Source: Methylocystis sp. SC2
Lineage (GTDB): Bacteria; Pseudomonadota; Alphaproteobacteria; Rhizobiales; Beijerinckiaceae
NCBI RefSeq assembly: GCF_000304315.1
Contig: NC_018485.1
Span: 3,380,501 to 3,444,500 of the forward strand
Direction: 5' to 3'
Length of the DNA stretch: 64,000 nucleotides
The notes beneath the pieces were generated by a model. The model was not told where the DNA came from and did not search any database. It was given only the letters and a program-made list of their open reading frames with translations. The translations under genes and the position numbers were made by a program. Positions 26,931 through 34,638 of this stretch are shown here, piece after piece (within the stretch, counting starts at the first letter, position 1; each line of letters opens with the position of its first letter).

Positions 26931-28466
26931 ATGCTTTTCTACGAGCCGCTGTTCCTGTTTCTGTTCGGCCCGGCGGTTTACCTCCTGTATCTCTTCTTTG
27001 GAGAAGTCCGCGCGCGGCGGGCCCTCATCCTGCTTGCGGCAAGCGTCGTCTTTTACGCCTGGAGCGAGCCGGTCTTCATCTTCCTCGTCTTCGCCTCGGT
27101 CGCGCTCGATCTTTATGTGGCGCGAAGGATCGCCGCTCTATCCATCAGCGATCCCGCCGTCATAGCCGACGCTTCGCGCGAGCGAAGCGATCGGGAATCC
27201 AGACTTGCCAGCGAGGCGGTGATTGCTCTGGATTCCCGGTCAGGCCTTCGGCCTGCCGGGAATGACACGCGCAAGCTCTGGCTCGCGCTTGGCGTCGTCG
27301 CCAATCTCGCGATCCTCGTCTACTACAAATATACGGGCTTTCTGGCGCTCAATCTCGACGCGCTCTTGAAGGCGCTGACGCTGCCGGGGATCAACATTCC
27401 CCAGATCGCGCTGCCGATCGGCGTCAGCTTCATCGTCTTCGAAAAAATCACCTATCTCGTCGACGTCTATCGCGGCGTCACGGCGCCGGCGCGCCGGCCG
27501 CTGCTCTATGGGCTTTACGTCTTCTTCTTCCCCAAGCTCCTCGCCGGGCCGATCATCAAATATCACGACATCGCGCGCCAGTTCGACGAAATGCCGCACG
27601 CCGACGTCGATGATTTCGTCATCGGCTTTTCGCGCTTCATGCTCGGCGTCGTGAAGAAGCTGCTCTTCGCCGATACGCTGGCGAGCGGCGCGGATCTGAT
27701 CTTCGCGCATGACGTCAGCGCGCTCGGCTTCGCCGAGGCCTGGGCGGGCGTGCTGTTCTTCACCTTCCAGATCTATTTCGATTTTTCCGGCTATTCCGAC
27801 ATGGCGATTGGGCTCGCGCGCATGTTCGGCTTCCGGCTTTTAGAAAATTTCAACATGCCCTATGTCGCGACGAGCATCACCGATTTCTGGCGGCGCTGGC
27901 ATATTTCTCTCACCAGCTGGATTCGCGAATATCTGTATTTTCCGCTCGGCGGCAATCGGCGCGGCGAAGCGCGCACCTATCTCAATCTGTGGATCTGCTT
28001 CTTCGCCTCGGGACTCTGGCACGGCGCGGCTTGGACCTATATCGCCTGGGGCGCCTATAATGGCGTGTTCCTCGTGCTCGACCGGCTGTTTCTGGTGAAA
28101 AGCCTTCAGCGGTTGCCGGACTGGTTCGCCAATATCGTCACGATGATCGTCGTCATCGTCGGCTGGACATTCTTTCGCGCGACCTCTCTCACGCAAGCGG
28201 GCGCGCTGCTGGCGCTGATGGCGAATCCGACGGCGCACGCCAGCGCGCCGCTCGCCATTCCGGAAGAATATGTCGTCGTGGCGCTGATCGCCGCGGCGAT
28301 CTGCGCCGCGCAGCGTCTGTCGCTTTATGTCAAGGATTTCAGTTGGGGAAGCGCGGCGCAGCGCTACGCCTTGGCGTCGAACAGTGCGCTTTCCATGCTC
28401 TTTCTTGCGGCTTTGGCGAAGGGACTGGCCGATCCCTTCAAGCCGTTCATCTACTTTCGCTTTTGA
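26931..28466 (+). CDS. MBOAT family membrane O-acyltransferase
   Basis: A 511-residue multi-pass acyltransferase of the AlgI/DltB type, which moves acetyl groups across the inner membrane for O-acetylation of a surface polysaccharide. About ten membrane helices are visible. Family marks are YFDFSGYSDMAIG (about 282-294), the DFWRRWHISL motif (about 320) and the catalytic histidine H364 in GLWHGAAW. Residues 77-112 are encoded by an inserted palindromic repeat (27159-27266) that lies between the second and third membrane segments. The frame stays open and continues directly into RKLWLALGVV. The ATG at 26931 has an AGGA ribosome-binding site. The downstream SGNH protein is its likely periplasmic partner. 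Confidence 0.9.
   Translation: MLFYEPLFLFLFGPAVYLLYLFFGEVRARRALILLAASVVFYAWSEPVFIFLVFASVALDLYVARRIAALSISDPAVIADASRERSDRESRLASEAVIALDSRSGLRPAGNDTRKLWLALGVVANLAILVYYKYTGFLALNLDALLKALTLPGINIPQIALPIGVSFIVFEKITYLVDVYRGVTAPARRPLLYGLYVFFFPKLLAGPIIKYHDIARQFDEMPHADVDDFVIGFSRFMLGVVKKLLFADTLASGADLIFAHDVSALGFAEAWAGVLFFTFQIYFDFSGYSDMAIGLARMFGFRLLENFNMPYVATSITDFWRRWHISLTSWIREYLYFPLGGNRRGEARTYLNLWICFFASGLWHGAAWTYIAWGAYNGVFLVLDRLFLVKSLQRLPDWFANIVTMIVVIVGWTFFRATSLTQAGALLALMANPTAHASAPLAIPEEYVVVALIAAAICAAQRLSLYVKDFSWGSAAQRYALASNSALSMLFLAALAKGLADPFKPFIYFRF
27159..27266. repeat. Palindromic repeat inserted in frame inside the MBOAT gene
   Basis: A 108-bp element, exactly 36 codons, closely matches the intergenic element at 30008-30110. 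Both run from GTCAT to GGGAATGAC. The right 40 or so bases are identical except for one base (GGCCTTCGGCC here, GGCCTGCGGCC there). The left half keeps an internal stem (CGCTTCGC with GCGAAGCG) that differs in sequence from the other copy but stays palindromic. The encoded peptide is hydrophilic and charged, unlike the membrane segments on both sides. Confidence 0.85.
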
Positions 28467-28490
28467 AAGCGCGAGGGCGATCGAGCCGAC

Positions 28491-29765
28491 ATGGACAAGC
28501 GCGTCGAAAACGATCAAGCGGAATTGGGAGCGGCGGCGCCGACCTCTTTCGCGCGCGCCTTTTTCAAGTCGCTCAGCTTCGCGCGCTTGCCGATCTTTGG
28601 CTGCGCGGGCTTCATCGCCTTTCTGTTCCTCGCCAATATGTGGAATTTCGCCGTCGAGCGCGATTGGCCGAAGCTGCGCATCCGCAGCGCCTGGCCGCTC
28701 GCCGGCGTCGCCAAGCCAAAGCCCGCGCCCTGGACGCTCGACGCTTTTCTTTCGGGAGAGACGCAAAAGGCGGTGTCGACAAATCTTGGGCGAATGTCGC
28801 CGGTTTTTCCGATTTCCGTACGCGCGAAAAATCAGCTGGTCTTTTCGCTGTTCGGCGGCTCGGCCGCGCCCGGCGTCATGATCGGCCGCAACGGCCAGCT
28901 CTATGAAGATATCTATATCGACGAATTTTGCGCGCGTGACGGCCGCTTCGATCCTGCCCGCGTCGCAGCATGGTCTTCGGCGTTGCGCGATATTCAGGAG
29001 ATGACGCAGGCGCGCGGAAAGAGCTTCGTCTATCTGATTTCGCCGTCCAAGGCGGCGCGCTATGCGGAAGACCTTCCGAAGTCCGCGCCATGCGCTTCGC
29101 GCGCGACATCGATGCCCGACAAGCTCGCGCCCTATCGCACGGCGCTCGATGAATCGCATGTGCGCTATGTGGACGGCCCGGCGCTCATCGACGCGGAAAA
29201 ATCCAGACAGGAGATCGCGCTGTTTCCGCGCGGCGGCTCGCATTGGAACAGCGTTGGCGGCGCGCTCGCCATGCGCGAGGTTACGCGCGCGGCGCCAACG
29301 TCTCCCGTCGGCGCGCTCGATTTTACCTCAGCGCCGGCGCCCGAAGCCCTCGGCACCGACCGCGACCTGCTGGACCTGTTGAATCTTCTGTGGCCCGACG
29401 CGTCTTATCCGACCGCGGCGATCGGCAGGGCAGGGGAGAAGGGCGATTGCGCGCGCGCGCCGCGGCTGCTCGCGCTTGGCGGCAGCTTTCTGCATCAGGT
29501 TCTGGCGGCGGCGACGCTCGCGCCCTGTCCGCCGCAAATCGACTATTGGTTCTATATGCGCACCGCGGACAATGGAATCGAACTCGGTCATTACCGGCGC
29601 CCGCCCGGCGACGCCTCGAATGGCGAGCGGCTGGCGGCGACATCGGAAGAACTCGACGAAAACCTCGCCGGCGCCGACTTCGTCCTGCTCGAAGAAAACG
29701 AAGCCGGCGTCGCCACGACGAAGCAGATCGGCCATCTCGCCGAGGCGCTGCGCCGTATGCGTTAG
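28491..29765 (+). CDS. AlgJ/AlgX-like SGNH-type acetyltransferase partner
   Basis: A 424-residue membrane-anchored periplasmic protein: one membrane helix at about 33-52, then a large soluble domain. It has AlgX/AlgJ-like features: SPSKAARYAED (about 184-194), the catalytic-type GGSHWNSVGG with H251, and a GSF motif in LALGGSFLHQ (about 327-336) that could supply the nucleophilic serine. In alginate and similar systems the MBOAT protein delivers acetyl groups across the membrane and the SGNH protein transfers them to the polymer. It starts 24 bases after the MBOAT stop. No polysaccharide synthase is encoded nearby, so the substrate is unknown. Confidence 0.8.
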   Translation: MDKRVENDQAELGAAAPTSFARAFFKSLSFARLPIFGCAGFIAFLFLANMWNFAVERDWPKLRIRSAWPLAGVAKPKPAPWTLDAFLSGETQKAVSTNLGRMSPVFPISVRAKNQLVFSLFGGSAAPGVMIGRNGQLYEDIYIDEFCARDGRFDPARVAAWSSALRDIQEMTQARGKSFVYLISPSKAARYAEDLPKSAPCASRATSMPDKLAPYRTALDESHVRYVDGPALIDAEKSRQEIALFPRGGSHWNSVGGALAMREVTRAAPTSPVGALDFTSAPAPEALGTDRDLLDLLNLLWPDASYPTAAIGRAGEKGDCARAPRLLALGGSFLHQVLAAATLAPCPPQIDYWFYMRTADNGIELGHYRRPPGDASNGERLAATSEELDENLAGADFVLLEENEAGVATTKQIGHLAEALRRMR

Positions 29766-29802
29766 GCGAGGCGCGGATATAGGTGACTCGATTGGGCGCG
29801 AG

Positions 29803-29960
29803 CCCCCTCTCCCCGTTCACGGGGAGAGGGCTGGGGTGAGGGGCCGGGGAAAGGAACAGGGACGCCGATCGCGGCTTTGAGCCCATAGGCGTTTCCAGCG
29901 CACGGCGAAAGGCCCCAAGCCCCTCACCCTAACCCTCTCCCCGCAAGCGGGGAGAGGGGC
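29803..29960. repeat. Inverted pair of REP-like palindromes
   Basis: Two copies of one element face each other. The first has the stem CCCTCTCCCCG / CGGGGAGAGGG (29805-29830) followed by GGGGTGAGGGG. The second has CCCCTCACCC followed by the stem CCCTCTCCCCGC / GCGGGGAGAGGG (29933-29958). This is the layout of bacterial BIMEs, mobilised elsewhere by REP-associated transposases; none is encoded in this window. Confidence 0.75.
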
Positions 29961-30007
29961 GCGCGCGTTCGAACGATTCATACGATGTCGATTTAAACGG
30001 CTCGGCT

Positions 30008-30110
30008 GTCATTCCCGACGCGCGAAGCGCGATCGGGAATCCAGAGCAGAACCAGCGTTCTTGGATCGGCTCTGGATTCCCGGTCAGGCCTGCGGCCTGC
30101 CGGGAATGAC
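30008..30110. repeat. Double-hairpin palindromic repeat (intergenic copy)
   Basis: Each half is itself a hairpin: TTCCCGA..TCGGGAA around CGCGCGAAGCGCG on the left, and TTCCCGG..CCGGGAA around TCAGGCC/GGCCTG on the right. The halves also pair with each other through CGGGAATCCAGAG and CTCTGGATTCCCG. This is the free copy of the element found inside the MBOAT gene. Confidence 0.85.
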
Positions 30111-30556
30111 AAGCTCCGACCGAAAGGATCACGCGGAATTCGCATCGCTTGTGTCGCCACGTCGCCAGGGATCGCGGCTCGCGCAACAGCGGAGATTGGT
30201 TTTTCGCGCAAAGCGCGCTCAACGCTTTTGAGATCGATTGCGTCATCGCATTTGTGCGAGTTCGTGCAAATGCCGGTCGTATGTCGGTTTGAATTTCGGC
30301 GTACGACCCATAACAGTCGCCCCGCCGAGCGGATGATGAATAGTTTGATTTGAGCCGACTCAGTCATTCCTAAGGGCACAATCTTGGATGAAATGCCGCT
30401 CAACTTATGCAACAAACTTTTGCACGCGCCAAGGCCCCGATTTTCAAGGCTTCGATGCTTAATGCAAAAGTCTTGATGTGGGCCATGTTCGGAAGCCTTG
30501 CTGTACCGTCGTGGCGGGCGTACCACTGAATGGCCGGACAGGGCGAGGGGTATACA

Positions 30557-31135
30557 ATGGAGAGCTTTCTCGCTTCCTTCTTCGAGAAGGTGCCGGAATC
30601 TTGCGGCCCGATTTACAACGAACGCTCCTTGCAGCTTGAGCTTGCCTGCCTTTTCCGAGCGCAGGGCGCGCAGGTCGAATTTGAAAGACCGTTTGTCATT
30701 GCACCGCTTGAAGGCTCCACTTGTCCCGTGAAATCGAACCTTGACCTTCTCATTAGAAACAACGGCCAAACGACCGCCATTGAACTGAAAGTTCCACTCA
30801 ACGGGCGTCATCCAGAGACGCTTTACGACTTTTGCAACGACATCGCCTTTGTTGAGGGCATCCTTCGCGCGGGTCACGCGGACACAGGCATTTGTGTCAT
30901 GCTCACGAGTGATCGTGTTTTTTGGTCAGATAGCGGACGCGGCAGCGCCATACACAATCTCTTTCGGCGCAAAGGATCGCTCCTGAATGGAGCCATCCAA
31001 AAGCCCACCGGGGCCGCGAACACCACAGTATTCGTGTGTGGCAAGTACTATCCCGCCGACCGTTGGGTAGCCGTGCGCGACACGCGATTGATGGGTGACG
31101 ATGCTAAGTATCTCGCCATCGAGATCAAACCTTAA
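30557..31135 (+). CDS. Orphan PD-(D/E)XK nuclease-like protein
   Basis: A 192-residue protein without a recognised family. It shows a plausible PD-(D/E)XK active site: E28 in a helix (LQLELA), D63 in SNLDLLIRNNG, and E76-x-K78 in the strand TAIELKVPL, with the expected spacing. That fold includes restriction enzymes and repair nucleases. The remaining sequence has a central TGICVMLTSDRVFW segment and no membrane helix. Base composition is lower in G+C than its neighbours. There is no methyltransferase, antitoxin or helicase beside it. The ATG at 30557 was chosen for its GAGGGG ribosome-binding site; ATG at 30530 is in frame upstream. Confidence 0.65.
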   Translation: MESFLASFFEKVPESCGPIYNERSLQLELACLFRAQGAQVEFERPFVIAPLEGSTCPVKSNLDLLIRNNGQTTAIELKVPLNGRHPETLYDFCNDIAFVEGILRAGHADTGICVMLTSDRVFWSDSGRGSAIHNLFRRKGSLLNGAIQKPTGAANTTVFVCGKYYPADRWVAVRDTRLMGDDAKYLAIEIKP

Positions 31136-31340
31136 GGTTAGGATAAGGACAAGGGAAAATCTATGCCTTGTACCTTGTAAGTCTGCGCGATTTCTCACGC
31201 CCCAGCGATCTCCGCGGTGCATATTTGCGCGAAGCGAACATCTGCCCGCCAGCCAAATGTTTCCGCGTTCCGCCCAAAGGCGAAATTCAAACTCGGACAT
31301 TCCCCAAATGCAGCGTGATCCATCACGCACTCATCGTTGC

Positions 31341-32195
31341 TCACGCCGCCTGCGACGGATCGTTCCAATAGCCCTCGGCGCGGGCGATCCTGGCGTATTC
31401 GGCATGCACCACCGCAGGGCCATACAGTCGCTCCAGTCGGCGGACGATGAAATGGCCGCGCGCGAGACTCTGGAAGTGCTCGGTGAAGGCGACATTGATC
31501 GCCGCGCCGCTGATCGCGCCGATCACCGGCACGGCCTGCGCCGCGGTCTTTTGCGAAACCACCATGCCGAAACGCGCCCCGATCGCACCGATCAGACGCG
31601 CCAAGGCAGGCGCCGCCTCGCTGGAGACCTGCCGGGCGGTCAGAAAGCGCGCCGCGTCGGACACGGATTTTGCGAGAAGCGCGCGCAGCGCGAGATAGCC
31701 GCCTTCCAGGACGTTTCCCTCGGCGGAGGGGCCGCCCAGCGCAAAAACTTCGAGGCAGGCGAGGGCGGCGCCCGGGTGGCGCAGGTCCTCTCCCTCCGCC
31801 TGCGCGATTTCCGCGATCGAGCGCAGCATGATCGTCGTCGACACCGGCAGTTCGATCGGCAGGCTCGCAAGCCCGACGGCGCCGCCGACGCCGCCGGTGA
31901 GCGCCGCGAGACGGCGGTGAATCCGCACCGTGTCCTTCCTTGGCTGCGCGTCGAGGCTCGCCAAGGCCATTTTCATCGCCCCGGCGAGCGCCTTTTGCGT
32001 CGCGGCGGCGACCGCCGCCTGCAGGCGCGGCGGCAGCGTCAGCGCGCCAAAACTGAGCTGTCGGCTCGCCAATCCCGCCAGCCGCGTCGCAAAGCTATGT
32101 CTTTCCAACGCCGCGACGGCGGCGCGCAGCGCTTCGACATCGGACTGCGACAGTCCCGCGTCGACGAGAACGGGAAGCGGATGAGAATTCGTCAC
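31341..32195 (-). CDS. EcsC family protein
   Basis: A 284-residue protein of the EcsC family, named from a Bacillus ABC-transporter locus but of unknown function. Marks visible are an Ala/Gly-rich segment LTGGVGGAVGLASLPIELPVSTTIMLRSIAEIA (about 99-131) that is close to a membrane helix, and a second GAISGAAINVAFTEHF glycine-rich stretch (about 230-245). It stands alone between the nuclease-like gene and the DUF992 gene. Confidence 0.8.
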   Translation of the reverse strand: MTNSHPLPVLVDAGLSQSDVEALRAAVAALERHSFATRLAGLASRQLSFGALTLPPRLQAAVAAATQKALAGAMKMALASLDAQPRKDTVRIHRRLAALTGGVGGAVGLASLPIELPVSTTIMLRSIAEIAQAEGEDLRHPGAALACLEVFALGGPSAEGNVLEGGYLALRALLAKSVSDAARFLTARQVSSEAAPALARLIGAIGARFGMVVSQKTAAQAVPVIGAISGAAINVAFTEHFQSLARGHFIVRRLERLYGPAVVHAEYARIARAEGYWNDPSQAA

Positions 32196-32489
32196 CGATG
32201 GGCCTGGGCTTAGTCGATTTCAGTTAAAATCGGTTACTTCCGCGGCCTTTGCAAGCGCTGCAAAAGCGTGGCCAAAAAAGCGCAGGTCCCGCGAGGCGCG
32301 TGCGGCCGCGCATGGAATGCTTCCAGCAAGATGTCTGTTCTGTGTCCGCCTGGAGCGGCGCTGTTGCAATTCGGCCCATGTTCTGTACTGCAGGGCGTGT
32401 TACTGCAAAGCATGCGTTCGCGGCTCCGCTTCAGGCGCGGCTGCCGCAGGACAGGCGCGGTTGTCGCGGATCAGCAAGAGGAGGACTGG

Positions 32490-33032
32490 ATGCTGAAGTT
32501 TGGAATGGGTCGCGTCGCGGCCGGCGCCTGCATGTTGGCGCTGTTGGCGCCGGCGAACGCATTTGCCGGCGATCGCGTCGGCACCCTGCAATGCCGGCTG
32601 CTGGGGAATGGCATCAGTGTTTTGGTCGAAAATCAGCAGATGGACTGCATCTATCGCGACGACGCGGAAGGCGCGATTCCGGCGCATTACGTGGGCGCTC
32701 TGACCAAGGTCGGCGCCAATGTGACGATCAATGGACCTGGCGAACTCGCGTGGGGCGTCGTCGCGGCGACGGACCACATTGGTCCCGGCGCTCTCGCCGG
32801 CGCCTACATGGGCCCCGAAGTCTCGGCCAAGATCGGGGTCGGCGGCGGCGGCGCGATCCTCGTCGGCGGGTCGGACAACACCTTCTCGCTCCAGCCTTTC
32901 CAAGTGGAAGCTGGCTCCGGCGTGGGCTGGACCGCGGGCGTGGAGCGCTTGACGCTCACCTATGTCCCGCCGCCGCCGCCGCCGCCCATGCCGCGCCGCC
33001 GACACCATCATCATCATCGCCACGGCCACTAA
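32490..33032 (+). CDS. DUF992 secreted protein with proline-run and histidine tail
   Basis: A 180-residue exported protein. The signal peptide is about 1-26 (ending NAFA). The mature domain begins GDRVGTLQCRLLGNG and resembles DUF992, a short alphaproteobacterial family of unknown function, with two cysteines (CRLL and DCIY), and glycine-rich strands up to about 155. It ends in seven prolines and then an arginine/histidine tail with six histidines in the last eleven residues. The tail could bind metal. The start at 32490 has a strong AGAGGAGG ribosome-binding site; the longer upstream frame is rejected. Its stop overlaps the convergent SDR gene by four bases. Confidence 0.78.
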   Translation: MLKFGMGRVAAGACMLALLAPANAFAGDRVGTLQCRLLGNGISVLVENQQMDCIYRDDAEGAIPAHYVGALTKVGANVTINGPGELAWGVVAATDHIGPGALAGAYMGPEVSAKIGVGGGGAILVGGSDNTFSLQPFQVEAGSGVGWTAGVERLTLTYVPPPPPPPMPRRRHHHHHRHGH

Positions 33033-33775
33033 ACCGGCGCGGCGAAACTCAGCAGCCTGTCGGTGGGGAAATCATAAAGCCTCGCGCTCTCGCGCCATGC
33101 CGGCGCCAGCGGCGCGAGGCATTTTTTTGCGAATTCCTCGGCCGTTTTGAGCGTCATCGGATCTTCGCCCGGCATCGCCTGCGCGCGCATGCGGGTGCGC
33201 AGCGGACCCGGATTGGCGAGCATGACCGTCACGCCGTCGCCGGCGCTCTCGGAGGCGTAGGTGCGGGCCATCGCCTCGAGCGCCGCCTTCGAGACCGCGT
33301 AAGGGCCCCAGAACGGCTTCATCGTCTCGCGATGCGCGGCCCCTGAGGTGATGAACAGGACGCGTCCGGCGCCTGACGCGCGCAGGAGCGGATCGAGGGA
33401 ACGGATCAGGCGCCAGTTCGCGGTGACGTTGACCGCGATGACGCGATTCCAATCCTTCGGATCGACATGGGCGAGCGGCGACAGAGGGCCAAGAACGCCT
33501 GCGTTGCCGACGAAGGCGTCGAGCTTGCCCCAGCGTTCGAACAGCGCCGCGCCGAGACGGTCAAGCGCGTCGAAATCGGCGAGATCGCAAGGAACGAGCG
33601 TCGCCTCGCCGCCGAGCGCGCGAATCTCGTCGTCGAGTTCTTCAAGCGCGCCCTGCGTGCGCGCGAGCGCCACGACATGCGCGCCCTCGCGGGCGAGCTC
33701 CAGCGCGAGGGCGCGTCCGATGCCGCGCGAGGCGCCGGTGACAAGAGCGATGCGGGGGGAAAGTGAAGGACTCAA
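33029..33775 (-). CDS. Short-chain dehydrogenase/reductase
   Basis: A 248-residue classical SDR. The cofactor motif TGASRGIG is at 13-20, NAG is at about 91-93 (VGNAGVLG), the catalytic serine is in FITSGAAH and the YxxxK pair in PYAVSKAAL. R17 after the glycine motif favours NADPH. The substrate cannot be told from sequence. The 3' end overlaps the DUF992 gene tail to tail. Confidence 0.9.
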   Translation of the reverse strand: MSPSLSPRIALVTGASRGIGRALALELAREGAHVVALARTQGALEELDDEIRALGGEATLVPCDLADFDALDRLGAALFERWGKLDAFVGNAGVLGPLSPLAHVDPKDWNRVIAVNVTANWRLIRSLDPLLRASGAGRVLFITSGAAHRETMKPFWGPYAVSKAALEAMARTYASESAGDGVTVMLANPGPLRTRMRAQAMPGEDPMTLKTAEEFAKKCLAPLAPAWRESARLYDFPTDRLLSFAAPV

Positions 33776-33778
33776 GAA

Positions 33779-34207
33779 TTATCCGCCAGTGAAGTCCCAG
33801 GGGTTGATGAGCTCGATTGGCAGGCCCGAAAAATGTCGCACATTGCGCGTCGCAATCGATGCGTTGCGAGAGAACGCGATCCCTGCGATTTGGGTGTCCC
33901 GGATTTCTATCGGACGACCAATCTTGAGGCGCTCCGCCGCAACCGAGGCGGTGGCCAAAGCCGCCTCAAGATCGAAGCTCGCGATGCGCTGCGCGAAGTC
34001 TTCATTCAGCATTGTGTAGATCGCTGCGATGAGCCGGTTCTTGCGTTCGCTGTCGCCCAGCCTTGCGACGCCTTGATACAGCTCCATCGCCGTAATGGAT
34101 GTCGTCCAGAGTTGTTCAGATCGCTGACGGTCGACCCGTGTTCGAACGCGCGGCGAGGGCTCCGAGCGCATCAATTCGGAAAGAACGTTTGTATCAACGA
34201 TGATCAA
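33779..34207 (-). CDS. FitB-like PIN-domain toxin
   Basis: A 142-residue PIN ribonuclease of the FitB/VapC type. Acidic residues D5 (MIIVDTNVLSELM), E42 (SITAMELYQGV), and the later aspartates in RDTQIAGIA fit the metal site, and TRNVRHFSGL near the end is the family's C-terminal signature. Its start overlaps the antitoxin stop by four bases. It lies just before the SDR gene on the same strand. Confidence 0.88.
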   Translation of the reverse strand: MIIVDTNVLSELMRSEPSPRVRTRVDRQRSEQLWTTSITAMELYQGVARLGDSERKNRLIAAIYTMLNEDFAQRIASFDLEAALATASVAAERLKIGRPIEIRDTQIAGIAFSRNASIATRNVRHFSGLPIELINPWDFTGG

Positions 34208-34464
34208 TCGAATTCAGCCGGTTTGATTTCTTCACCGGGCAGTTCAAAGGCTGCGGCTTCCCGTTCGCTGAGGCCAATTTCGTGAAACCGAGTTGTAATT
34301 CGCGTACCCAATCCGGAGGGAAGAGCGGGCGGCGGGAAGAGTCCAACGACGTCCTGAATAATCGCGCGCGCTTCTTCTTCGACGCTGCGGCCGTGTTCGG
34401 CGGCGCGAGCGCGCAAATGTTTGGATACAGTATCGTCGATATTGTTGATGATCAGTTGAGACAT
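34204..34464 (-). CDS. FitA-like ribbon-helix-helix antitoxin
   Basis: An 86-residue antitoxin: SQLIINNIDDTVSKHLRARA is the ribbon-helix-helix DNA-binding part, with the EHGRSVEEEARAII helix typical of FitA/Arc proteins. The C-terminal tail (ELPGEEIKPAEFD) would occupy the toxin active site. It is translated just ahead of the toxin with a four-base overlap. A plausible promoter lies directly upstream. Confidence 0.88.
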   Translation of the reverse strand: MSQLIINNIDDTVSKHLRARAAEHGRSVEEEARAIIQDVVGLFPPPALPSGLGTRITTRFHEIGLSEREAAAFELPGEEIKPAEFD

Positions 34465-34484
34465 GACGATGGCCTAACAGAAAA

Positions 34485-34514
34485 TGTATAGCCCTATTCC
34501 GAATTCGACGCCAA
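34485..34514 (-). promoter_or_regulatory. Candidate sigma-70 promoter of the FitAB pair
   Basis: On the minus strand a -35 TTGGCG and a -10 TATACA are separated by 18 bases, with the -10 about 20 bases before the antitoxin start. It is in the AT-richer strip upstream of the operon. Confidence 0.45.
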
Positions 34515-34638
34515 CTGAGTCGTCGGGTGGCGGGGTGATATTTGATTTTGGACTGAAAGGAGATTCGCTCGCAAATGCTGAGGCGCTCGCTAGCGAACCA
34601 GCATCAATCGCCATGCGAACATGGGCCAGCGCATCGGC

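Larger units (their letters stand above)
29766..30556. other. Repeat-rich intergenic region
   Basis: This 791-base gap holds an inverted pair of REP-like palindromes (29803-29960) and one copy of the repeat that also invaded the MBOAT gene (30008-30110). The rest (about 30111-30540) is AT-richer DNA in which I see no gene on either strand with a credible ribosome-binding site. A minus-strand frame crosses 29993-30877 but only as a shadow of repeats and of the next gene. Confidence 0.6.

Noticed and set aside
29993-30877. 294-codon minus-strand frame through the repeat zone
   Set aside because: It is made of repeat arms and the antisense of the nuclease-like gene, with no ribosome-binding site.
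32268-32489. N-terminal extension of the DUF992 gene
   Set aside because: A strong ribosome-binding site and a clean signal peptide begin at 32490; the extension has no such support.
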